Of a stretch of 64,000 nt of DNA, positions 43,466 through 55,085 are shown in pieces. Numbering within the stretch: position 1 is the stretch's first letter; each line of letters starts with the position of its first letter. This DNA comes from Amylostereum areolatum (taxonomy: Eukaryota; Basidiomycota; Agaricomycetes; Russulales; Stereaceae), in NCBI GenBank assembly GCA_012932865.1, contig SAXG01000097.1, positions 1-64,000 of the forward strand, given 5' to 3'. A model generated the notes under the pieces. That model was not told the origin of the DNA and did not search any database. It worked only from the letters and a program-made list of their open reading frames with translations. The position numbers and the translations under genes are program-made.

Positions 43466-45249
43466 TTGCGCCGACATAGCTCTCCGCTCTCGCCTCCTCC
43501 GTCTCCGCCACCGCCTCCACCACAAGCACGAACGCCGCCACGCGGCTCACCCTTCCAATCGCATGCAAAACCGTGCAGCCCGCACACAGACGCGTTCCCG
43601 GACCTGCGACGTCTCTTCCCAGGAGACCGCGACGTCTTCGATGTCGTGGATATCGAAATCGACATCATGGATCTCTACCAGGCTGCTGTTGCGCGCGAAG
43701 TCGACGAACCGGACTCGGACTTGGAGGAGGCTGAGGAGGACGAGGACGAAGAGCAGGCTGAGGCCGGCAGAAGTAGAATTGCTGGGGAGCGGGATAGGTG
43801 CGTCGCCTCCGTGCTGGTCACTGACAGCGCTGACGCTTCGTCTATTACAGCTCACCCTCTCCTTCAGTACAGTCCCGGACCCCTCTCGATGGGTTCGCCT
43901 TCAGGCAAATAGGACAACACGTGCATCGGCCTGCGGCGGCCGGCAGTTCATCCAGCACCCAGCTCACCAAGGCAGAGCGTCGCAAACGAGCGCAGGAGCG
44001 TGCGCGGGCAAATACAGCCATTCTGAAATTCAAAATGCGACCGCACGTCATCCACAAGTACACGAAGATCATGCAATTCAAGTGCACCATTGCCGCTCGC
44101 GACCTACCTCATACGAAAACCGCATGGTTGGGACGTGAGGCTCTCCCCGATGGCGCCCCCGCAAGCCTTCGAAAGATACGCTGGGATGGACGGTGGGTCT
44201 CTCCCTCCTCTAGCATGCCTCAGCTCACAAGTATGCACGTATGCAGTAAGCCGCTCGTCTTGTCGATAGAAACGGCTACATCATGTGTGCCATGCACGGC
44301 CGCCCCGACGATCCAACCTGGGACGAGGCGTGTGGCCGCGTCTGTCTCAAGCTGGTCGACCTTGGGCAACGTTTCTACTTCAATGAGACCGACTCGAAGC
44401 ATCGGCGTGGTGAGTACCCGTGCTTCCATGCCGGGGTATCCTACGGAGGTGGACAAAAGGTTTGGCTGATTAGTTTTGAACATCACCTGCTGCTTCTAAC
44501 CGTACCGACAGGGCCCGATGAACCGCAAGCAAGCCAGCAAGGGCAAGCAGACCGAGGTTGATCGCCTTCTCGCGGACAACGACGTTATACGCCTAGCTGG
44601 CCACGGGAGCGGTACGTATGCATTGCCCCCCGACCTACATATACTTATGTGCACAATTATAGCGTCTTTTGCCACGACGGCCCCGAAGCTATTCAAGAAA
44701 TTTGACGATACCCTTAACGCGCTATGCGAGCGCGACTCGAAGCTGAAACGTCCATACCCGAACTCGGTATGGGCAGCAACGACATTCAACCTCGGAGGGC
44801 AAGTCATTACCACCCCGCACACCGACCACCGCAACCTTGCCAGCGGATGGTGCTCGATTACGGCGCTCGGGAACTTCGACCCTCAAGCGGGCGGCCACCT
44901 TGTCCTGCATTCACTTGGTTTGATTATAGAGTTCCCCCCAAACTCGGAGTGTTGCATACTCTCAGCATGCATCGTTCACTCGAACACACCGGTCCAGCCT
45001 GGCGAGGTTCGGTGCTCTATCACCCAGTACAGTGCAGGGGGTTTGTTCCGGTGGGTGGCCAGCGGATTTCGGAAGCTGGGCGATCTGGCGGTGCATGACC
45101 CTCAGCGGAAGGTGGAAATGGAGGCGGCAGATCCCACGCGGTGGGATACCCATATCTTGTTGCTCTCGAAGGTGAAGGATCTCGCGGCAGATGTTTCTAA
45201 CGTGTTCGGTGTGGAGATGGAGGTTGATGATGGCTCAGGCAGTGTGTAG
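43466..45249 (+). CDS. TET/JBP-type 2-oxoglutarate/Fe(II) DNA dioxygenase
   Basis: Predicted to oxidise 5-methylcytosine (TET) or thymine (JBP) in DNA, in the nucleus. Exons: from about 43466 (first in-frame ATG 43669) to 43797, then 43851-44192, 44270-44459, 44512-44611 and 44663-45249; splice phases agree at every junction. The N-terminal part is acidic (EEAEEDEDEEQAEAG). After ERRKRAQERARANTAILK comes the catalytic region: GYIMCAMHGRPDDPTWDEACG, FYFNE, GVSYGGGQKGPMN, then TPHTDHRNLASGW (HxD iron ligands), GGHLVLHSLGLIIEFPP, SACIVHSN (distal His) and EVRCSITQY (Arg for 2-oxoglutarate), ending GGLFRWVASGF. All four key residues are present. The gene converges on KDZ copy 2, with 210 bp between stops. 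The exact start is unknown. Confidence 0.82.
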
Positions 45250-45459
45250 GGCACGCCATAATAGATTATGGAGTCAGACGCGTACGGAGTGAACAGCATG
45301 TACGAAGATCGACCGAGACGCGTCGAACGACGAACTGTGACTCGCAACTCGCGTACCAATTTCTTACACACAAACCACACGCGGCGATCAAGAGCGAGGT
45401 TAATAGCAGCCAACACATGAGTTTAAATAGCATAGTTATAAATGTGCATGTAATGGATA

Positions 45460-47662
45460 TTAAGACAGTAAGTAGTCCCTAGACAGATGAAACGGATGGG
45501 CGCCGGTTTTGCGAAGATCGTCCACGATCATACGGTTGCGCAACTTCACCATCTCGTCCAAGAAGTAATCATATCGCACCTCCCTCATCTCCCTCACAAT
45601 CGCCTGATATCCAACAAACCACGAGTTCGTCATCTCCGCGGCTGACGAGTTGAATCGCCAACGACCATGCACCACGAGGTCTGGGAACAGCGCCGGGTTA
45701 CAGTGCTGTCCACAGAAATCGTCGGAGTCTTTATGCTTCGTCTTCATGTGAAACACGTCAACCGGTAAAGCGCAATTGGAGAAGTGAGTGTCACCTTCCG
45801 CAATGATATGCTTCTGCAGGCTGCAGGCGTTGTCGTAGAAGATGACTTGTGGGAGGGAATTTTTCGTGGGGAAAAGACCGTGCAGGAACTCCTGCACTAA
45901 GTGTGAGGCAATGAACAGAACGACACCGAAAGAATTTACTCACTCGAGCGCCGTTAATCGCCTCCGACCCAAAAAAAGTCGCGCGGCCCAGCATTACACC
46001 ACACGTCGCAACACACAGCTGCTCGTTGTGAGTGCGACGCCGCCCAAACCGTGCCCGCAACTTCACGTTCCCTGCATCCGACTTGTCCGGGCATCCCATC
46101 CCTTCTTCCACCTCTAGCAGCTCCTCCGTTTCGCCCTCGCCAGTTTCTTCTGCCCGCAACAACTTCTGGCGTTCAAGGCGGCGTCGCAGTTGAAATAGCG
46201 CGGACTGGTCCTTCGTGTCCTCCAAGCGGCGGTGGGATGCGTCAGAGCAAGTGCGGAAACCCACACCAGCGTCTGCATCACATCCATCAACGACGCAAAG
46301 CTTGTCCTTGTACGAGTGCTCGTCACAGAATCTTGCTCGCTGGGAAGGTAGCTTGCCCTGGCAATCATGCACATTGCAGCACGGCCGACCGACTGTAACG
46401 CCGTCCATAACAACGGCGCGCATTACACCTAGTAGGGGAAGGTCAGACAGGATCCAAACACAAGTGTCGAATGGGACGTACTGGGCTCATCGAGTTCACC
46501 CTTGACTTCTATGGCGCAGCATCGATCACACGCATGATTCCAGCACTCCTGGCCTTGTCCTGCCATGAGATTGTTCCGTGCGTTGAGGGCTTCCTCAAGA
46601 CGCTTTGACTGATCACCGACATTGGATAGGCGAAGCTGATCGCCGCGCTCCTTGTGGTCTCTGATCAAAGCGAGAAGGAAAAACGCGTCCCAGACGATGG
46701 TGACGGTCATCGACGGAGAGACAGACCAAGCAGCTGGGAAGCGGACTCGTGCTTCGCCGTGTTCCAAGTCGTATATGCGTCCGTTATTGCTCGCGAAACC
46801 CTAATCTGATGGTCAGTTTAAGGTTCATATCAAGGTCGACTCGAAAGACTCACCAGGCGCAAACCATCGAGTTCGTGAATCGCATGCAGAGGGAGGGTCT
46901 CGACAAAAATATGTTTGGTGACATGAATGGTCGATGGTGAACCCGGATAGTATGTGCGCTTCCGGTTGGAGGCGTGACCGTGGACGTAATAAGTTGGATA
47001 ATAGTGTGTCCCACAATCTGGTACAGACAACTTATTAGCCCTGAGCGGAAGGTTTACAAGGTAAATAAGGCATACTTCGGCACGTTGCCGAGAAAGATAG
47101 CACGGGGACGGGACCGTATTCTCTGGTAAAATGGACGACGCGGATGAACTCGATCTTGGAGAGATCGCGGGGTATCTGTGCTTGGCCAGGTCCTGGTGCC
47201 GTGCACAGGGGGTTGAAGCAAACCCGTGTCGGAGGGTAAAGGTCGCCAAAGCCTTACGAGACTACGTCAGTAAATTACGGTTAGAAAAAAAGTCAAATAT
47301 TAGCACTCACCAATATCGAAGGGCAGTCCGTGGTGCATGAAAACGTCCAGAAGATCTCCCGCTCGATACCTCCCTTGCAAAGAGCCGTCCGCAGTAGTCA
47401 TCGACCATGCAAGGTCTTGGTAAATGGCCCAAAGATCGGTGACGACGGAAGGGTCGAGATGTAAGGCAGACGCTAAGAAGCCGACGACGTTGGAGGGTAA
47501 GCGGTGAGGAGGGCCGGAGTAGGAGGAGGCGCAGTGCCAGGAAAGGCGTTCCTTCAGCTGCGCGATAAGTCGAAAAAAGAGAAGAAGAGCATCAACCGAA
47601 ACGGTCTCAGCAAGGCCGTCAGAGTGGACAAGCAGAGGAGAAATAAGAGTAGAAAGCGACAT
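45460..47662 (-). CDS. KDZ transposase copy 2 (CxC5-CxC6 type), apparently intact
   Basis: Start ATG 47662 (MSLSTLISPLLVH). Exons about 47662-47311, 47250-46854 (with a further intron near 47100-47025), 46799-46482, 46428-45944 and 45891-45460; checked junctions keep frame. Domains in order: helical N-terminus (VDALLLFFRLIAQLKERLSWH); CxC5-like cluster starting YPPTRVCFNPLC and continuing CGTHYYPTYYVHGH, RTYYPGSP; WDAFFLLALIRDH; NHACDRCC; first Asp in VVMDGVTVGRP; CxC6 cluster (CC, HDC, FC, CVVDGCD, CSD); CGVMLGRATFFGSEAINGAR; second Asp in IFYDNACSL; DVFHMKTKHKDSDDFC; catalytic Glu in SSAAEMTNSWF; FLDEMVKLRN. KDZ (Kyakuja-Dileera-Zisupton) proteins move DNA transposons through an RNase H-fold core. 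No terminal repeats with target duplications were identified. Confidence 0.85.
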
Positions 47663-47686
47663 AATCTATGGAGGTGGATGGGAGAT

Positions 47687-47720
47687 GGGCGGGGGCGGGG
47701 GCGGGGGGCGGGGGCGGGGG
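47687..47720 (+). repeat. G-rich tract, strong G-quadruplex motif
   Basis: Runs of GGG, G5, G5, G6, G5 and G5 separated by single C, starting 25 bp upstream of the KDZ copy 2 ATG. On the coding (minus) strand it is a C-rich leader or promoter tract. KDZ copy 1 has an 11-G run at the equivalent place. Confidence 0.85.
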
Positions 47721-47756
47721 AACTTAGATTCAAGTCGGGGCTTTGCGCACACGACT

Positions 47757-47763
47757 TATATAC
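47757..47763 (-). promoter_or_regulatory. TATA box of KDZ copy 2
   Basis: TATATAA on the minus strand, about 95 bp before the ATG at 47662 and 17 bp after the palindrome at 47781-47798. Confidence 0.5.
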
Positions 47764-47780
47764 ACAGGACCCGCCACAGC

Positions 47781-47940
47781 GCCATGGCGCCATGGCGCGA
47801 AAGTCTCTTCAAAGACTCTGGAATGCTTGACGTGGCGACCGCCATGGCGCCACGGGAAGTTAACTGAGAACTAGCTTCAACGCGCCGCCATGGCGCCATG
47901 GCGCCACGCCTCAGTGCCACGGCGCCACGCCACAACGCTA
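47781..47940 (-). repeat. GCCATGGCGCCATGGC palindromes and GTGGCG array (right cluster)
   Basis: Palindromes at 47781-47798 and 47887-47905, a shorter copy at 47841-47852, and GTGGCGTGGCG-like sequence (minus strand) to about 47935. Order on the minus strand is array, palindromes, TATA box, ATG, as in the left cluster at 37576-37811. Confidence 0.8.
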
Positions 47941-50382
47941 TGTAGCGCGTCCGTTCAAATGTTTAACTTTCTGCTAGGTTCGGAGCAAGCCCTTGCTCCG
48001 GGCCGCGTCCCGCGGGCACCTCGCAGAGGGGGCTGTGAACGGCGGCTTGTTCCGAACCTACGGAGACTCGGAGCGGGTCGACGACGCGGCGCGATCGAAT
48101 TCAACTCCGCCCGGACGCCATCATGACCAGCCATGACCTCGCCATGATCTATATAAGTACAGTGTCCTCAGCCTCGTCATTGTCCTGTGCATTCGTTGCC
48201 TGTATGCCACTACATGTCAGAGAGATACATAAATATGAACCCGATAAAAACATCTAACGGAAGCCTCACACGAGTCGACGGAACCAGCCATAGAAACTAT
48301 TACACCCCGATCGGACCCACTCGCCTCAGAACAACCACGGTACGAGCCGATACCGCATCCTCCCCGCACACTCCCCACACCTTCACCCGAACTGCTTCCT
48401 CGGCTGCTTGTCCTCGATGGGACCCCTCCTCGCCGTGCTGAGCATTGCGTACCCACACTTCATGATCCAAAGCGAGAAGATATTTGCCGGCGGCGATTAG
48501 AGAGGAGCAGGATAGGGCTGGCAAGGGGTCGCCCCGGCTTTTCAGAGCGCGAAAGAAGGCGTAGACTTTGCGGTGGGGTGAGCGTGGAGAAAGCATGCGA
48601 GCCGGGCGTGTTCGCAGAGGGTTTGACCATCGTACAGTAATTGGCTATGAATGAAGGGAAAGGAAAGAAACGTGAGTCCGCCTCTTCAAACTTGGAGGAT
48701 GCAACCGACGAACACGAACCTTTGCCGAATGAGCGAGCGATGGCCATTGACGTACGTTCAAGCCGCAAAGCGAGCGTCAGCGCGAAACGACCCTAGAACG
48801 CTGGGGCAATGCATATGTCGTCGATGCCATGAAATGGCCGGGCGAGGCATCCAAGGCTTCTAGAATGGTGCCCAGCTGATGCCCGACTGTCGACTGGCTC
48901 GATGCCATTCGCAGATAGACACCGCCGGGGACAATCCAGCAGGGCAAATGACGACGACGGTCATAGCACATATGCCGGCAGTGGGTGGATCGACGGGGGG
49001 GCGAGGTACAGGAGGATGTAGTGGGTACGGCTTAGCGCGCGAAGGTCTTTGTCAGGGCCCCGAAAGACGCTGGCCTGTATCTCGAGCCCCATGTAGGGCG
49101 TTGAGAGGCATGTGGCGAGACGTTGGAGGTACTAGAGGTGTGGGTCGCATGTCAGGGTGCGTCGCGAGCTGGCATGAGGATGACGGCGTTCGATCCTCTG
49201 AAAAAATCGCGCACGGCTGACCGCGACTACGCGAGCGCAGGCCAAACGCGATCATACACTGAGATTCACAATGTCAGCTCGTTATATTTCACTCCGTGAC
49301 AGAGAGAAAGAGAAAAAGATGCCGCCCTCGATCATCGACCCATCTGGCTAGGTGTCCCTAAGCACGGGGGGCCTGCGCTGTAAACCGGAAAGACGTTCGC
49401 ACATTAGAAAGTCGTGGGATCACTCATATCTCCCTGCCACCGCCAACTGCCCCATCTCTTTTCAGCTTAGCTAATTAAATGCGCCGTCGAACCATCAGAT
49501 GAGGCCACTCAAATCGACTCCCCGTGGGCTCCTGTCGCACACACACACATACAATCCTGCTGTCGCGTAGCGCGTGCTCAGCCCCATTAAAGACCGACTA
49601 CCTGACGTTCAATGGGAGCGCACGTTTCCTTTGTCTGAGTGGAGGTGTGAGGCCTACGAGGAAACGAGATATGTGTTGCAGTGATGCAGTGACAGTGTCG
49701 GATGAAGGCGGCAAGTTGCGGCGAGCTTCGTGAGGTTAATGCGCATACATGCCCCATCCAAAATTCCTGCATGTTGCCGCGATGATACGACGGGGAGCCC
49801 AGAAGAGGACGAACTTCCCGAGATTCCTGTCACTTGCGCGCGTCGAATTGCCCGGATGAAAAAAATCCTAATGAGGAGAACAATTAAATCGCCTATGTGT
49901 CTGTCTATACCTTCGGGATGGATGAATACATCGATTCCAAGACGTACTGGTCAAACGATCATAGCAAGTACAGGCCGATCCCGCCGCGCGGCGGCTGGCA
50001 CGGACCACGCATGGCATCTCAGCAAGGCATTGTTGTGTGACACATGGGGTGGCACGCACAAAGGACATGTGCCCAGCTTGATCGAGCTTTGACGAAAGAA
50101 GGGCCAGATGAAGAGCGGCGAAACAAAGAGGAAGCGTGACGTGACGAGATCAATTTCCAAATGGGTGACTTGCCGGAGTGCCGCGCCGGCGCGTCGGTTG
50201 TAGTTCAACTGAACGACGATCGATCGACACGCTTCAAGTTCAACTGTGACTTACCGTGCGTATCACGTCTCCCTCACCTCTTTTCCATTGTCCATTGTTC
50301 GTCCGGCCAACTTATAAAGTCGCCCCATCAGCCCTCTCGGTAAGTACCTCTCTTCCCCCCCTCGATCGTCCTCGCCTCTACC
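47941..50382. other. No confident gene (2.4 kb)
   Basis: No frame has recognisable features. A minus-strand frame at 48300-48596 contains LIAAGKYLLALDHEV, faintly like the start of membrane proteins of the DUF6533 type, but nothing further supports it. CA-rich sequence lies near 49540. A TATA-like ACTTATAAAG at about 50309 precedes the next gene. Confidence 0.45.
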
Positions 50383-53034
50383 ATGTCGAACGTCCCTGCC
50401 CCGTCCCCAGCTACTTCTGGGTCAGAAGCCCAACGACCGACTACCCCTCCGAACCCCCAACCGGCTTCTGGAGCCCCACTCGACACCACGCCCATCCTCC
50501 CCCGACGAATCCGAAGCATTCCGCACGCGTCGCTCCCGCGCAAAAAGCGAAGAACAATATCCTCACCTTTGGCGCGACATGGTGAACCAAATCACAGGCC
50601 CCGTTCCCGCCCAGGTCTTTCTCGACGAGTTCCTCCCTTGCAAAGGTCAGACCAGACGACGACTCAAATCCCATGGACGAAGAGATCAATGAGTTCGGAG
50701 GCAGCCATGGTGAGTCTCACTCGTGCGTTTCTTTCAGGCGACAGTCCTCTGACGCCCTTCGTTAGGTCAAGATCTTCAACAAAGCGAAAGACGATCACGC
50801 TGACAGCGGCGCATTCTCCTCCATCGCTATCGTCGACAGTCACAGGTACAAGTCTACAGCATACGGCTCCGACCTCGCAAGGAGTCCGGATATCAGCATC
50901 TACAAGCTTCGGCCAGGCGACCTAGAGCCACCGTCGACGGGGGCGGTCGACTGGGACACCATCATCTCACCCTGTGACCGCAAGCCACGCAGCGAAGACA
51001 TCGCAATCGACCCTCCTCCCGGAGCAGACAAAACGAAGCACGTCTTCAACAACCAGCCGCAACAAAAAGGTGTCCATGCCAAAGGCCAGTTGATCTCGTA
51101 TGCGACGGAGGTCTTCCGAGCTCAACCGCGGACTTTCTGTCTGTCGATCGTCTTCTTGGAAGGCAAGGCGCGCTTCATCCGATGGGATCGCAGCGGCGGC
51201 GTTATTTCGGAGCTCTTCGACTGTGTGGGCACCCAACTCCTGACGGAGTTCCTCTGGCGGATGCACCATGCGGACGAGGAAGGCCTTGGACTCGACCCGA
51301 CCGTCTCCGTGGCGTCTCAGGATGAGGCCAAAGGCGCACATTCAAAGCTGCAGGACTGGGACAAGGACCACCCTGGGTTCATCACTGTCCCCGACAAGGA
51401 CGAGAAGATGTGGAAGGTTCAAGTCTTCGACGACAAGAAGCCATCGGCCAAGAAGGACAAGGAGGACAACGGCGCCAGCAAGAGTGGCAGCGATGCGGTC
51501 GCAGGCGCGAAACCGCCGACGCCGCGCACGTTCGTCACGACCCGCCACCAGACCTACGTAGACTCTCTGACCGGGCGGGCAACGTCGGGGTATTACGCTG
51601 TCGAGCTCTTGGAGCCAGGGCCGGAGCCGCGCTTCGGCGACGTCGGATTCCTCAAAGACTCGTGGCGGATTGCGGAGGATGGCATCGAGAAGGAGGGCGA
51701 CACCTACACCGACCTTGAAGATGCCAAGGTGCCCAATATCTCGCCGATAATGTGCGCAGGCGATGTCTTGAGTAGGGGCCGGAAGCAGGCAACGCGCACA
51801 CCTGATTTCGCCACCCAGACCGAGGAGCACCCGTGGATCTGCGGTTCTCAGCCTGTGCGTGCTCCGGGGGACGACGGTGTGCTGAAGATCATCCACCACG
51901 TCCATTATCGCATCGTGCTCTCCAAGATTGGGAAGCCGCTGTCGGCGTTCGAGTCGACGAAGCAGCTTTGCGAGGCGATCTACTGCGCGATCATAGGTCG
52001 GTCTCTGCGTTTTTCTTGACCCCAGTTTGATAGCTTACTTGATTTCTTCGCAGCTCATTCAGCGGCCGCGGTCCTCGCTTATATTCTCCACCGGGACATA
52101 AGCTGCGGCAACATCCTCATCACGCCGGACGGCTTTATCTTAATCGATTGGGATCTCTCGCGCAAGATGGGCTTGCTGTTGGGTGCTCGTCGGACATGGC
52201 GAACGGTATGTACTCCGGGTTCCTGTCTGACATTCGCGGAGAGCTCATCATATCCTGTTCTAGGGGACCTGGCAGTTCATGTCTATCGCCCTTCTCCTCA
52301 GGCTCAAGAAGAATCAAGAGTTCCGAGACGACCTGGAATCCATCCTTTGGGTACTACTCTACAACGTCCTGCGTTATCGCCCGACAATCAAGACGGGCAC
52401 AACGTATACTCTCGTGCATAAGATATTCGACTCAGTGGATGCAGACAAAAGGGGCGGCGACGGAAAGTTGCATTTCCTTGATAATCGCCAGTTCAAACAG
52501 GACGATGTCGAAGCTTCCGATTTCCCCATACCTCTCCAGAACATTTTGGAATCTTTGCGCGACCTGTTTCAGCCCCTCTACCAGAGTGGAAAACGTCTTA
52601 CGCCTGCTCAAGTAGAAGCGAGGACCAAGGCCGAGAAGGATACATCCACTGCTGAAGCTATCAAGAAAATCTTCGAGGAAAACCTCGCCCTTCCCGGATG
52701 GCCTTCGAACGATAAAGCGGAGGACCAGATTCCTGAAGCAAACCAGCTTCCGCTCAATGACAACCAGCAATACAAAAGCACGCTCACCACCGTCGCGTCC
52801 ACCGCCACGGCTGCCTCCGATGACTCCGCCGCTTCTGGTACCAAGCGCAGCCACGACGACGTCGAAGTCGAGGACGGCACCAGCGGCGAGGCGAATGTCG
52901 CCCAACCGCCGCCGGTGCAGAGGAAGAAACAGAAGACAGTCAATAATACAGGTAGCTCAGGCGCCACGCCTTTCGCTGGCACACCTCTCGCGTCGGTGGA
53001 CGAGGAGGTCGAGATGGACGAGACCCAGATTTGA
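50383..53034 (+). CDS. FunK1-type fungal protein kinase
   Basis: A member of the FunK1 family, kinase-like proteins expanded in mushrooms. Recognisable N-terminal section: YPHLWRDMVNQITGPV and FLDEFLPCK (about 50560-50650). After an intron, VKIFNKAKDDHAD, YKSTAYGSDLARSPDISIYKL and GQLISYATEVFRAQPRTFCLSI. The kinase core has FIRWDRSGGVISE, then across an intron (GTCGGTCT...TTCGCAG) ILHRDISCGNIL (catalytic loop), FILIDWDLSRKMG (metal-binding Asp), GTWQFMS, and the family hallmark RDDLESILWVLLY. The C-terminus is disordered with a nuclear-signal-like RKKQK. ATG 50383 opens a frame that does not match the downstream exon (one-base register change before about 50500), so the true start is unresolved. 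Confidence 0.82.
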
Positions 53035-54207
53035 CTTTCGTTAGCCGTTCATGTCAGTTTTGCCTAGAATCCCCCACATCTTCCCCATGCCTTACGTTCA
53101 TCCTCCAGTTTGTGCTTTGATACCGTAACACCTCTTACTCTCGAGTGCCTATAATGGACCCTTTTCTCCATCGAAATGTAATTTGCTTTGCTCTCGTCGC
53201 AGACGGCCGACTGAGCCGATAATCGATGACGCGGATTTCTGTATGGCGGACGCCGGACGGACATCTTGAGTTTGAGTTGGACGAAGCTGCGTCAGTAGGG
53301 TTCGAGTAACGCTGAGTGCTTTGACTTTGACGAGGAAATCGTAGATGTTTATTTAATGTTCAATGTTCAACGTTCATGCTACAAGTTGGAGAATGATCGC
53401 GGGTGGTGCCCGTGAGAATAGTTTCGTCCGTGTCAAGTCCGTGGTCGCGCCGACTCGCGTCGCGACTTATCGTGTCAACAACCTCAAGTTGCTGCTCATC
53501 TATATCAGTACCGACTAGGTAGGACTACCAGCCAACCACCAAGATCTTGTTCCTTCCACTCGAAGTTGCTCTTCATGAAAAAGCTCCAGCAACCGCGCAC
53601 AAATGAAACATTAAACCCTATCCGAGTCAAACCATCTGGACTCTGTTCTCCGATGCACGATGTTCTTGAAAGCGCATCTGTATCAACTTGCGACTCAAAC
53701 CTATATAAAGATGTAAGAAGCTTTTCATTATGCATCATCATGCGTCATGTCTTGGTTAACTGTTGGGAAAGTGCGCGCTTTCCACCTCTCGCAGTTCTCA
53801 CCGTCACTCCCGACGTCAGTGGCCACCCCGGCGCTTGGCCAATACCTTGGACCTCTCAAACAAGACTCCCCTTCGCCCACATATGAATTGTCTCCGTCGC
53901 AACTGCAAGGCGTAACGTCCTGTTTGGAGCGTTCTCGACGCCAACTTGGAGCGCGATGGTGGTCCCGGTGTCAACTTGTCAATGCGCTCCTGGTATCCTG
54001 GTATCCTCCCTTCTGCAATCCCTCGGACCTCCCTTTACAGCGCGGGGTAGCTTTTGCTCGCTCCACGCGTGTACGTCAGTGCCTCGTCCGTTCGGCCTAT
54101 AAAGTCTCCCTTGAACCATTTTCCTCGGGCCCTCATCAACCAACAACGAACCACACGCATACTAGTCACCCAACTACTCTTCTACCCAACTTCTACACTC
54201 CTCTATC
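53035..54207. other. Intergenic (1.17 kb)
   Basis: No gene recognised. TATAAAG at 54098-54104 lies 104 bp before the small glycine-rich gene and is probably its promoter. A second ACCTATATAAAG at about 53699 has no evident gene after it. Confidence 0.5.
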
Positions 54208-54492
54208 ATGGCTGGCCTCGTTGGTAACCTTGGAAACACCGTCGGTGGCCTCGGAAAAGGCGTTGGAGAGGGTGTCGGTGGCGTCGGGAAGGGCGTCGGG
54301 GAAGGCGTCGGCGGCGCGACGCAGGGCGTGGGCCAAGGTGTCGGAGGCGCGACTCAAGAGGTCGGGCAAGGTGCTGGAGGGGCCACGCGCGGAGTGACGG
54401 ACGCCGCTCAAGGACAGACGCAAGGCAATAACACCCAGCAGAAGCAGGGCGGCGGTGGCTTACTTGGGGGTGGAGGTGGAGGTCTGTTGTAG
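54208..54492 (+). CDS. Small glycine-rich repeat protein (94 aa)
   Basis: ATG 54208, single exon, with TATAAAG 104 bp upstream. The protein is almost entirely an 8- to 11-residue repeat of the type GxGxGVGGATQ and GKGVGEGVGG, with Val/Ala at regular spacing, then a polar segment (GQTQGNNTQQKQ) and a GGGGLLGGGGGGLL end. No signal peptide. The regular Val spacing resembles 11-mer amphipathic repeats of stress and lipid-surface proteins, but this is only a resemblance. It shares its GKGVG style with the next gene at 55086, suggesting tandem duplication and divergence. Confidence 0.6.
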   Translation: MAGLVGNLGNTVGGLGKGVGEGVGGVGKGVGEGVGGATQGVGQGVGGATQEVGQGAGGATRGVTDAAQGQTQGNNTQQKQGGGGLLGGGGGGLL

Positions 54493-55085
54493 ATGATGAG
54501 TGAGGTGAGTTGAATGTGTATGTCAGGTGCGCAGGGACTCACGACCGTTTCCAGTGTAGAAATTCGATCAGAAAGTGTCTGCTCCGCCCGCTGTGTACTA
54601 TATCTGTACCGTAACGCTATCATTGTGCGTGTGCATTGATTGCCTTGCTGGGTGCGCCTGAGACTGAGACCTACTGAGACGTGGGACTTCCGACGGTAAC
54701 GACATGAACTAATTATCAATAATCTATCTGAAAAGTTGGCAATAACTATGGATAAGTACGTTCCCCCCATGTCGTTGCTCGTCGTCTGCAACATATCTCC
54801 GCTTCTTTCTCGTTTACAGCCGTTCGTACAACCACTGAATCTCAGCCAATTTCACCAGGAAAAGGTACTAATGACGATGACGCCGAGTCCGAGTCCATGG
54901 CACGCGCGAACATGTTCAGGACGGCGACGTCAACGACTGTGTCACCAGGAGCTTGCTTAGATCCTATGGTAGACGAACTGAATTAGCCTGGCCAATTGAA
55001 AGGACGCTCCACAATCTCTACGTCACATCTATAGGTCAGCACCATAAAAACAACGCTCAGTAGAGTTCGTCGTTCGTTCATACCC
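54493..55085. other. Intergenic (0.59 kb)
   Basis: Spacer between the two glycine-rich genes. CCATAAAAAC at about 55043 may be the TATA box of the second. Nothing else recognised. Confidence 0.5.

Noticed and set aside
48300..48768. Possible DUF6533-like membrane protein relic
   Set aside because: Only one short stretch (LIAAGKYLLALDHEV) is suggestive; no transmembrane series follows.
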